Below, piece by piece: positions 50,680 to 58,630 of a stretch of 64,000 bases of DNA. The notes under the pieces are model-generated. The model worked only from the letters and a program-made list of their open reading frames with translations, made no database searches and had not been told where the DNA came from. This DNA comes from an uncultured Pseudoflavonifractor sp. (lineage in GTDB: Bacteria; Bacillota; Clostridia; Oscillospirales; Oscillospiraceae): positions 43,436-107,435 of the forward strand of contig CANEAY010000006.1 of the NCBI GenBank assembly GCA_947425785.1, given 5' to 3'. Every line of letters begins with the position of its first letter. Position 1 is the first letter of the stretch. The translations under genes were made by a program, and so were the position numbers.

Positions 50680-51954
50680 CTACTCTGTATAGTAGGCTTG
50701 GAACACAATGTCCTCGTAGCCATTGTTGAGCACAAACCGACCTTGCGAGTCGGGCGGGATCAGTGCAGCAGCCCGGCCATCACCCAGCACCATAGTGGAT
50801 AGGGTGGTATCGCACTTGCCCACGATCCGGACGTCCAGATTGCTTTTGATACTCCCAGGGACAGCGTTCATGTCCGGGCGCTGGGTACTGATAATCAAGT
50901 GTATACCTACGGCTCGACCTGTACGGGCGATAGCGGCCAAAGCGTCAATGACCTCAGCGGAAAATGCCTTGGCCTCCTTTGAAGTACCGTAATCCGTCAG
51001 CATGGCGCACTCGTCGATCAGCAGGACATAGCGGCCTATGGCTGTATCACCGCTCTTTTCAATGTAATCCGGGAAACTGGTGGCTCCCACAGCCCGCCAC
51101 CGCTCAAGACGGGCTTGTAACTCCGTAAGCATCGTGCGCAGATAGTCAAGTATATCCGCCTGTGTAGTCATGATCTCCGCCCCCTGAGAGGCCAGTCCCC
51201 CAAAGTCCAGCCCTTTGAAGTCGATGACTGCTACGTGGGCGTGATGTAAAATTAGCTGCCGCAGAATCAGGAGGGCAAGCCGGGTCTTTCCGGAGCCCGT
51301 ACTACCGGCCAGGAGCAGCATGGGCGAACGGTCTAGCTGGGTGGAAACAGTTTCCCCGGCGATGTCCTCACCCAGCACGATACGGGCCTCGTCCTCCTGA
51401 TCCATATAGCTATCATTCCAGGGCACAACATCCGCAAATGAGGTGCTGGAAGGGACTATTTTGACCCGGACTGTCCGGTGGTCGTGTCCGGGGCGAATGT
51501 ATGCAACCGTCGCATTAAACACTGTTTGCAATAGATCTTTGCTTTCCCGCCATTTTTCGATGGGGAGGCCATCGCTTTGAAAGACAAGGATTTCCCCCTT
51601 GCCATCTTTTGCCGAGTCGATCAGAAATGGAGCCTCCCCAGCGGCATTGACAAAGCCAGCTCGGACAAAACTATTATAGTAGGCCCGGCCGCCCTTGATG
51701 TTGCCGTAGAGATAGAGGAGCAGCACAGGGGAGATAAGAAATATCATCCGCCCACAGTCGGCCACAAACCCCTGCAAATATGTGGGAACGATATAGGTAT
51801 ACAGGATCAGGAGCGCGCCGAGCAGCCCCAGCAGAGCAAGAAAAGAGGCCAGATTGCGGTATGATCCCGAGATCATCCGAAAACCATTTTTGACGATATA
51901 GAAATTGTATTTGCACTTACTCTGTGCATTGAGATTGCTTTTTTCACTATTCAT
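50680..51954 (-). CDS. FtsK/SpoIIIE-family ATPase (TcpA/coupling-protein-like)
   Basis: Two N-terminal TM segments; LLLAGSTGSGKTRLALLILRQLI; YVLLIDECAML; HLIISTQRPDMNAVPGSIKSNLDVRIVGK. Confidence 0.92.
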   Translation of the reverse strand: MNSEKSNLNAQSKCKYNFYIVKNGFRMISGSYRNLASFLALLGLLGALLILYTYIVPTYLQGFVADCGRMIFLISPVLLLYLYGNIKGGRAYYNSFVRAGFVNAAGEAPFLIDSAKDGKGEILVFQSDGLPIEKWRESKDLLQTVFNATVAYIRPGHDHRTVRVKIVPSSTSFADVVPWNDSYMDQEDEARIVLGEDIAGETVSTQLDRSPMLLLAGSTGSGKTRLALLILRQLILHHAHVAVIDFKGLDFGGLASQGAEIMTTQADILDYLRTMLTELQARLERWRAVGATSFPDYIEKSGDTAIGRYVLLIDECAMLTDYGTSKEAKAFSAEVIDALAAIARTGRAVGIHLIISTQRPDMNAVPGSIKSNLDVRIVGKCDTTLSTMVLGDGRAAALIPPDSQGRFVLNNGYEDIVFQAYYTE

Positions 51955-52996
51955 TTCGCATTCCTCCGAACATTGATATATCTTGCTTGATCTGATCTTG
52001 GGGCCTATCTTCAGCGTTGACAAGCGCCGAGGCTCCACGAAAGGCTTGTGCTGTTACTCCTTCGCCCAAATCTATGGGCATGTAGTGCTCGTGGTAGAGT
52101 GGCCGGCCCTGAGAATCCCGGCTGGCAACAGAACGCATGTATTCCATGGCATCGTCCACAGCAGTGCCGCTGCCTGATATATGATACTGCCCCACAATGC
52201 TGGCCTGATGGAGTCCACGGGAGCGCCACACCCTGGTCTTTGCGGGGACACGGCCTAAATCCTTTGTAAGATACTTGGTGATGTAGCTGGACAACCGAGC
52301 AGGGGAGCGTACCGGCTCAATGACGTTGTAGCCATACACCTCGTCAAAGTAGCTGCAGTGATAAATTTCGTCCCCGGCCTTGACTTTTTCAACAATCTCC
52401 CGGGGAAGCCTTTTTTCGCTGTTCACATCATCCATCGTGTAGGGGACAAGGTATTTTCCGGGAATGAGAGAGACCAGCCCATGGAGATGTACCCCGCCCT
52501 TTTGATGATATTCCGGGATAAACAGATACCGGAAATCTTTGTATGGCCTCTCTTTGTTTACCTGCATATTCCGCCATTTCCTGGCACACTCCTTGATAGC
52601 GTACTGGATAGCCTGCAAATCGTCCCGATCCCATTTTTCTGACGAAAACGTAATGGTGACAAAGTATTGCCACTTGTTGCAAGCCACCAGCTCCCGGACA
52701 TTTGCCTTTGTCGCCCGTAGTGATGCCGCCTGCGAAGCCTTGGCTTTGGCTGTCTCTATATCACCCGAAAGCCAGCCAGATTGCAGGTTATATGCGTGTA
52801 CTGCCCGGAGGTCAACACCTTTAGCCACAGCGGAGGCTTGTAATGTAATCTTGCTTGACCCGCCTACTGATTTAAGCGTAAGGGTATTGTACTGCATGTC
52901 TGGTATACATTGGACAACATCTGCTGTGACCTTTTCACCATCAACAATAGAGGTACGAGGTACAAGTCTGGCGGTTGTGTTTGGTGGTAGCTCCAT
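51947..52996 (-). CDS. rep: HUH-family rolling-circle replication initiator/relaxase-like protein
   Basis: Motif 1 YFVTITF, HUH motif KGGVHLHGLVSL, motif 3 SSYITKYLTKDL; 8-bp overlap with ftsK-like gene. Confidence 0.85.
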   Translation of the reverse strand: MELPPNTTARLVPRTSIVDGEKVTADVVQCIPDMQYNTLTLKSVGGSSKITLQASAVAKGVDLRAVHAYNLQSGWLSGDIETAKAKASQAASLRATKANVRELVACNKWQYFVTITFSSEKWDRDDLQAIQYAIKECARKWRNMQVNKERPYKDFRYLFIPEYHQKGGVHLHGLVSLIPGKYLVPYTMDDVNSEKRLPREIVEKVKAGDEIYHCSYFDEVYGYNVIEPVRSPARLSSYITKYLTKDLGRVPAKTRVWRSRGLHQASIVGQYHISGSGTAVDDAMEYMRSVASRDSQGRPLYHEHYMPIDLGEGVTAQAFRGASALVNAEDRPQDQIKQDISMFGGMRNE

Positions 52997-53053
52997 GGGT
53001 GAGTCTCCCTATGTCTTTATATTGTCAAGTCATACATCTTACTAGGGGGTATC

Positions 53054-53084
53054 GGGACGGGAGAGCTTGAGGCCCTCCCGTCCC
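53054..53084. other. GC-rich perfect hairpin upstream of rep
   Basis: GGGACGGGAG-AGCTTGAGGCC-CTCCCGTCCC. Confidence 0.7.
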
Positions 53085-53092
53085 CCCTTGGG

Positions 53093-53344
53093 TCAACTCT
53101 CGGGCACGATGGACTGCACCTTGCCGTAACGGTTATAGTAGACCTCTACGGTCTTGCCTACGAGCGTGTCGAGCTTAATACCCATGCTCTCGGCCTTGTG
53201 GTCGCTAACATACAGACGGTCAACTGCTTGGCCCTTGCCCTGGCTCGGCTCGATAGGACGGCTGACGAACACGTTGCAACCGGTGATCCGCTCACCAGTC
53301 TCACGGGCCGTAAAATCCGCTCGTTGCACGCCGATCACTGTCAT
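53093..53344 (-). CDS. Small conserved protein, possible ssDNA-binding protein
   Basis: 83 aa, beta-rich composition, upstream of rep: MTVIGVQRADFTARETGERITGCNVFVSRPI...LVGKTVEVYYNRYGKVQSIVPES. Confidence 0.55.
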   Translation of the reverse strand: MTVIGVQRADFTARETGERITGCNVFVSRPIEPSQGKGQAVDRLYVSDHKAESMGIKLDTLVGKTVEVYYNRYGKVQSIVPES

Positions 53345-53660
53345 AACTTTTCACCTCGCTTTCTTTTTTTGAAAAGTGGACTGTGCACATCCGTATACTT
53401 AATACGTGGGTAAATCGTTCGGGTCAAATTCCAAAAACCGCGAAAAGGCGCAAAGAACATACATAAATACTGATAAAAGCGAGAAAAATAGATTGATATT
53501 ATCGATAAAAATTCCGGAAATAGATAACTTTGCATTTTCGATAAAGTTTCGCTCAAAAAAACACAAATCATTGTGCAAAACACCAGCTTGTGTTTTCTGC
53601 TCTGCCGTTGAAACTATTGACAGACAATCGTTTCAGCCATTCGACGGCATTATAGCAATA

Positions 53661-53694
53661 AAAAAGTCTCCCAGATTTTACTGGGAGACTTTTT
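53661..53694. terminator. Bidirectional terminator
   Basis: AAAAAGTCTCCCAGATTTTACTGGGAGACTTTTT. Confidence 0.85.
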
Positions 53695-53754
53695 GCGTTC
53701 ACGAATCTTTGGCTCTACGTCATATGAGTAGTATGCTTATACGGATACATAGAA

Positions 53755-55044
53755 TCAGAAGATCCCGCCATGTCCCTTGATGGGTCTGGGACTGGTAATC
53801 ATGGCGTTGTAGAGCATCTGGCAGGCTTCGGCACGTGTAAGAATGCCATGGGGGTTGCAGGTCCCAAGACTGTCCACGCCCTGCAAAATCCCATAGTTAT
53901 AGGCCTTTACGATACTGTCCGGATTCCACCAATGGGTTTCGTTGTAATAAGGTTTTCCTGCACTGTCCACATATCTCGGTTCCACATTCTGCTCAATGAC
54001 ATTCCCATCAGGAATATCCGCCAGCGACCAGCCGTGAATTCCCTTATCTTCTGCTTTGGAAACAAGCGTAGAGGTAAGGTTTGTATCCTCCACGATTTTC
54101 ACCACAGCTGTAACCGCTTCTCCACGGTTGGTGAGTTCGTCCTCAAAAAAAGTGCCGCCCCGATTCTCCGGATAAAATGTAGGACTAAGCTCTGTATATC
54201 CATACGATTGACACATATTCAGAGCCACAGCCGCCCAATGCTTCGCAACCACATTGGTTCCGCCCTGGGTCACGGTGCCTTCAGGAGGACAGATATTCAC
54301 GCCAACGATGCGCCATACAATAGTACACCACTGGCCGACGGTCAACTGGTCATTGGGATGGAACAGCCCATCGTCATAACCCTTGATAAGCCCGGACTGG
54401 TTCATGGCAGCAATGGCCTCGGCATACCAGGCATCAGGATCCACATCAGCAAATCCTGTATCGATTACAGGCTTCGGGGTAGGGGTGGGAGCAGGAGTAG
54501 GCACCGGGGTCTCAACAGGATCGGAGCTCTCAATCCCGTGCTTCTCTTCCCATGCCTTCTTAAAGGCTTCGTCCTCCTCGTTCTTGACGACATAACTTCC
54601 GCCGGATCCACTGGGCTTAACGGTGTTGGCTGTCCCGGCATGGAAATTAGGATCATAGGGAATCAGATCCTTATCCAGCCCATAGGTTTCCACATCCTCA
54701 CGCAGGCTCTTCCGGGTCTCCAGCGAGAGGAAACCGTCCTTCTGCAGGACGCTGCTAATCATCGTCAGGCTCTTGGGCTGGATATCCTTGTTCCCTTCCT
54801 GATACAGCAGCGTCTCCTCCAGCACGATGCGATAGTAGTCATAGTTCATCGCCCCGCACTTGTCCAAGACCTCGCTGGCCGTCATCGGTTTGCCCCACAG
54901 GCTGTTCTCGTAGGACTCGTAGATGACCTGGTACCTGCTGTCATCAACCGTAGCGGCAGCAAAGGCACCGCCGTACACTCCGAGCAGTAACCCCAGGGTC
55001 AACAACATTGTCGTCACCTTATAAAAGCAACCTTTGTGTGTCAT
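53755..55044 (-). CDS. Secreted SLH-domain protein (element cargo)
   Basis: Signal peptide, PVPTPAPTPTPKP linker, SLH-like repeats FADVDPDAWYAEAIAAMNQSGLIKGYDDGLFHPNDQLTVGQW. Confidence 0.82.
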   Translation of the reverse strand: MTHKGCFYKVTTMLLTLGLLLGVYGGAFAAATVDDSRYQVIYESYENSLWGKPMTASEVLDKCGAMNYDYYRIVLEETLLYQEGNKDIQPKSLTMISSVLQKDGFLSLETRKSLREDVETYGLDKDLIPYDPNFHAGTANTVKPSGSGGSYVVKNEEDEAFKKAWEEKHGIESSDPVETPVPTPAPTPTPKPVIDTGFADVDPDAWYAEAIAAMNQSGLIKGYDDGLFHPNDQLTVGQWCTIVWRIVGVNICPPEGTVTQGGTNVVAKHWAAVALNMCQSYGYTELSPTFYPENRGGTFFEDELTNRGEAVTAVVKIVEDTNLTSTLVSKAEDKGIHGWSLADIPDGNVIEQNVEPRYVDSAGKPYYNETHWWNPDSIVKAYNYGILQGVDSLGTCNPHGILTRAEACQMLYNAMITSPRPIKGHGGIF

Positions 55045-55071
55045 TCTGACTCCAACCTTTCTAAAAATGTC

Positions 55072-55345
55072 TTTCTCAACGGGGAGGAGGTCGACCCCGG
55101 GGGGAGTGAGCTTATCACCCACCCCCGGCAGTCGCTTTCCCCGTCGAGAAAACAAAAGCGGTGCAGGGGGTATCCCTACACCGCATAAGCACACAAATTC
55201 ATATACATTCCCCTTGAAAAGTTAGGAGGAAATGCGTATAATGAAATGGGCGCAGAATCCTGCTGTGTGGGAGGCTGTGACTCCTGCATAGGGGTGGGGA
55301 GTGTTGGAGCACTCTCCACCCTGCCTTTGTTTTCTCGGCACCTTT
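55072..55345 (-). ncRNA. Candidate structured 5' leader of SLH cargo gene
   Basis: Hairpins at 55072-55151, 55158-55184 and 55293-55320 plus long-range CGAGAAAACAAARGC pairing. Confidence 0.55.
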
Positions 55346-55377
55346 ATTATACCACTTTGCATGGCAAATGCAAGTGG
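55346..55377 (-). promoter_or_regulatory. Promoter with operator-like palindrome in spacer/-35
   Basis: Minus strand TTGCAT-16-TATAAT; CCACTTTGCAT..ATGCAAGTGG inverted repeat. Confidence 0.65.
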
Positions 55378-55467
55378 CTTATATACCTTTTTCCGACTTT
55401 CCCTTGATTATGTGACAGTTTGAGGGCTATAAAAGGGAAGTTCCTGTTGTGACCGGTTATAGTATAT

Positions 55468-55535
55468 TTTTTCCCTTAATTTTTCCCTTACATAGCCGGG
55501 ATCAAGCAGTTTTTAGAGGGACTTACAGGGACTTA
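55468..55535. repeat. Paired short direct repeats near right att end
   Basis: TTTTTCCCTTA at 55468 and 55480; AGGGACTTA at 55517 and 55527. Confidence 0.6.
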
Positions 55536-55613
55536 GCCCCATATTTTGCCCAAATGCTATTTCCTTGATTTTCACCGTGAAAAGTAAGCGTTTTACTGTA
55601 AAAAAGTAAAAAA

Positions 55614-55649
55614 AGAGGAAATCCAAACTCAAAAGTAAGGATTTCCTCT
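55614..55649 (-). terminator. Terminator abutting tRNA-Arg 3' end
   Basis: AGAGGAAATCC...GGATTTCCTCT followed by T-run on minus strand. Confidence 0.8.
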
Positions 55650-55693
55650 GGTACGGCTGGAGGGACTCGAACCCCCGACCTACTGGTTCGTAG
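55649..55693 (-). repeat. Right att direct repeat, within intact tRNA-Arg
   Basis: 45-bp identical to 49041-49085. Confidence 0.95.
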
Positions 55694-55725
55694 CCAGTCA
55701 CTCTATCCAGCTGAGCTACAGCCGC
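55649..55725 (-). tRNA. tRNA-Arg(ACG)
   Basis: GCGGCTGTAGCTCAGCTGGATAGAGTGACTGGCTACGAACCAGTAGGTCGGGGGTTCGAGTCCCTCCAGCCGTACCA; full cloverleaf, encoded CCA. Confidence 0.95.
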
Positions 55726-55808
55726 ATACCGTCTCACCGACAGCTTGATTATTTTAGCACAGTGAGCGGCAAAAAGCAAGCACTTTTTTCTGGTCTTTCC
55801 TCTTTTTC

Positions 55809-58532
55809 TCAAAAATCTTCGTCGTCCACGTCAAAGGGCGGCATATCCGTGGGCTGGGGGATGGCGTCACCCTCATAGTCCAGCTCCTCGGGGACAGGTT
55901 CGGAGATGGGCGGCGCGTCAGGGGCCAAGTCCACCATCCCCTGCTTGTACTGCATCTCCTGCCACTGCTCCTTGGTGATGAGCACCTGCCGGGGCTTGGA
56001 GCCTTCAAAGGGCCCTACGACCCCCTTCTCCTCCATCTGATCCACCAGCCGGGCGGCCCGGGAGTAGCCCAGCTTCAGCCGACGCTGGAGCATGGAGACC
56101 GAGGCCATGCCGGTCTCCACCACCACCTCAATGGCGGAGGGCAGCAGCTCGTCGTAGGCGTCGTCCACGTCCTCGGGAGCGGAGCCGCCCACCCCCTTGG
56201 CCCCCTTCTCCTTCTCCGCCACGCTCTTCTCGATCTCGTGGAGGACGGACTCGTCGTACTGGGCGGAGCCGCTTTGCTTGACGAAGTCCACTACCGCCGC
56301 CACCTCCTCATCGGAGATGAGACAGCCCTGCACACGGGTGGGCTTGCCGGAACCCAGGGGGAAATAGAGCATATCGCCCCGGCCCACCAGCTTCTCCGCC
56401 CCGGTCTGATCCAGGATGATGCGGGACTCCAGAGAGGAGGCCACGGCGAAGGCGATGCGGGAGGGGATGTTGGCCTTCATAAGGCCGGTGATGACGTCGG
56501 CGGAGGGACGCTGGGTGGCAATGATGAGGTGCATTCCGGCGGCACGGCCCATCTGGGCCACCCGGCAGATGGATTCCTCCACCTCCTTGGCGGCCACCAG
56601 CATCAGGTCGGCCAGCTCGTCGATGACCACCACGATCTGGGGCATGGTGTCCATGCCCTCGGTCTTGGCGGCGTGGGCGTTATAAGAGGCCAGGTCACGC
56701 ACCCCTACCTCGGAGAAGGCCCGGTACCGCTTCATCATCTCCACCACCGCCCACTGGAGGGCGCCGGCGGCCTTTTTGGGGTCGGTGACCACAGGGATGA
56801 GCAGATGGGGGATGCCGTTATAGATGCCCAGCTCCACCATCTTGGGGTCTACCATGATGAGGCGGACTTCCTCCGGGCTGGCCTTGTAGAGCAGAGAAAT
56901 AATGAGGGAGTTGGTACACACCGACTTACCGGAGCCGGTGGTACCGGCGATGAGCAGGTGGGGCAGCTTGGCGATGTTGCCCACCACACAGTTGCCGCCG
57001 ATGTCCTTACCCACGGCGAAGGCCACCTTGGAGCTGTGCTCCCGGAAATCCTCCGAGCCCAGCACGTCCCGGATGGCCACCGGGGAGACCAGCTTATTGG
57101 GCACCTCGATGCCCACCATGGAGATTTTATCGGGGATGGGGGCAATGCGCACGCCGGAAGCACCCAGGGCAAGAGCGATGTCATCGGCCAGGTTGGTCAG
57201 CTTATTGAGGCGGACACCCTGATCCAGCTCCAGCTCATACCGGGTCACAGAGGGGCCCCGGGTCACATTGACGATGCTGGCGTCGATACCGAAGGAACGG
57301 ATGGTGTCGGTAAGGCGGGTCTGATTGGCCTTCAGCTCCCCAGCCACGCCGGCGGAGTCGGTCTCCCCTCCCTCCTTCAGCAGAGAGATGGGCGGATATT
57401 CGTAGGCGGGGGCCGCCTGGCTCAAGGCCTCCTCCACCTCCTGGGAGACCAGAGCTGCCACCTCGTCGGCCTCCCCCTTTTTCAGCTTGGGCACCGCAGG
57501 CTCCCGCTGGATCTCCGGGGGCTGAACGGGGGCCTGGAAGGGCTCCTCCGGCAAGTCCACCGCCGGGAGGGGCTCCAAAGCGGGGGCAAGCTCCGGCTCA
57601 TGGGCGGCCAGTACCTGATCCGGGGCGGGCACCTTGCTCTTGCGGTCAAAAAGGCCCCGGCGGGGCTCCTCGGCGGGCGGTTCAGGGGCGGGCTCCTCCT
57701 CCGGCTGGGGCCGGGGGCCGTCGTCCACGGGGATGTCGATGGAGGCCCGGCGGCGTTCTCTGGAAATGGGGGCGGGGCGGACAGACCTGGCCGGATGGGC
57801 GGGAAGCTCTTCCTCCTCTTCCTCCTCCGGCTCATACTCCACCTTGGGACGGTCACGGAACCAGTCCACCACATCTGCGGGGCTGATACGGAAGGCACCC
57901 ATGAGCAGGCCCAGAAGGGCCAGAATAAGCACCATCCCCGCACCGATCTTGCTGAATACGGCGATGAGGGCCTGGGCCAACAGGCCGGAGAGTGCCCCGC
58001 CGGAGGCCAGAGCGGTACCCTCTGTCCACAGGGTCTTCAGCAGGGCCGCCGACCAGGCATATGTCCCCTTGGCCAGGAACAGGTGGACAAAGCTGCCCAG
58101 CACCACCGGCAGCAGCAGGGTGCAGGTCACCCGCAGGGCCACAGGGCGGCCCCTATGGAAGCCCAGGATATAGGCGGCATAGAGCAGGGCAAAGGGAAAC
58201 AGCCAGAAGCCACAGCCCATCAGGCCCTTTTCCACCTTCGCCAGAAAGTCGATGAACAACCCCTCGACACTGAAATATCCCAAGGCGGAGAAGATACCCA
58301 GCAGAAGGCACACCAGGGCCCCCACCTCCCGGCGGATGGGACGGGGCGCGGGCTCCGGGGGCCGCTTCCGGCCGGAGGAACTGCTCCCCGACCGGCCGGA
58401 GGAACTTCCTCTGGCGGAGGAGGAGCGGCTGTCAGAGCCGCCGGAACGGCTGGAACTGCTTTTCTTTTGTGTGGAGGAGGCCAATGGGATCATCCTTTCC
58501 AAAAACCGCCGCAATGGGCGGCGCTTGTCCAT
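55809..58532 (-). CDS. ftsK: DNA translocase FtsK/SpoIIIE
   Basis: N-terminal TM domain; LIAGTTGSGKSVCTNSLI; C-terminal gamma winged helix ASVSMLQRRLKLGYSRAARLVDQMEEKGVVGPFEGSKPRQVL. Confidence 0.97.
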   Translation of the reverse strand: MDKRRPLRRFLERMIPLASSTQKKSSSSRSGGSDSRSSSARGSSSGRSGSSSSGRKRPPEPAPRPIRREVGALVCLLLGIFSALGYFSVEGLFIDFLAKVEKGLMGCGFWLFPFALLYAAYILGFHRGRPVALRVTCTLLLPVVLGSFVHLFLAKGTYAWSAALLKTLWTEGTALASGGALSGLLAQALIAVFSKIGAGMVLILALLGLLMGAFRISPADVVDWFRDRPKVEYEPEEEEEEELPAHPARSVRPAPISRERRRASIDIPVDDGPRPQPEEEPAPEPPAEEPRRGLFDRKSKVPAPDQVLAAHEPELAPALEPLPAVDLPEEPFQAPVQPPEIQREPAVPKLKKGEADEVAALVSQEVEEALSQAAPAYEYPPISLLKEGGETDSAGVAGELKANQTRLTDTIRSFGIDASIVNVTRGPSVTRYELELDQGVRLNKLTNLADDIALALGASGVRIAPIPDKISMVGIEVPNKLVSPVAIRDVLGSEDFREHSSKVAFAVGKDIGGNCVVGNIAKLPHLLIAGTTGSGKSVCTNSLIISLLYKASPEEVRLIMVDPKMVELGIYNGIPHLLIPVVTDPKKAAGALQWAVVEMMKRYRAFSEVGVRDLASYNAHAAKTEGMDTMPQIVVVIDELADLMLVAAKEVEESICRVAQMGRAAGMHLIIATQRPSADVITGLMKANIPSRIAFAVASSLESRIILDQTGAEKLVGRGDMLYFPLGSGKPTRVQGCLISDEEVAAVVDFVKQSGSAQYDESVLHEIEKSVAEKEKGAKGVGGSAPEDVDDAYDELLPSAIEVVVETGMASVSMLQRRLKLGYSRAARLVDQMEEKGVVGPFEGSKPRQVLITKEQWQEMQYKQGMVDLAPDAPPISEPVPEELDYEGDAIPQPTDMPPFDVDDEDF

Positions 58533-58586
58533 AAAATTTCAATATAAATATACCTCAAATCCCCTCCGATTTCAAGCCCTTCCGAC

Positions 58587-58622
58587 ATAAAAAGAGCGTC
58601 TTCCCAAAGGAAGACGCTCTTT
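58587..58622. terminator. Bidirectional terminator
   Basis: AAAAAGAGCGTCTTCCCAAAGGAAGACGCTCTTT. Confidence 0.8.
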
Positions 58623-58630
58623 GCACCATC

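Larger units (their letters stand above)
49041..55693. mobile_element. tRNA-Arg-integrated element (int-xis-ftsK/tcpA-HUH rep-ssb-like-SLH cargo)
   Basis: 45-bp direct repeats at both ends, intact tRNA at one end, integrase adjacent to left att, all element CDSs co-directional. Confidence 0.92.

Noticed and set aside
53755-55194. SLH gene starting at 55194 (MCLCGVGIPPAP...)
   Set aside because: The 50-residue extension lies over strong RNA hairpins and precedes a clear signal-peptide start at MTHKGCF (55044)
56238-58547. 769-aa plus-strand ORF
   Set aside because: Shadow ORF antisense to ftsK; low-complexity composition
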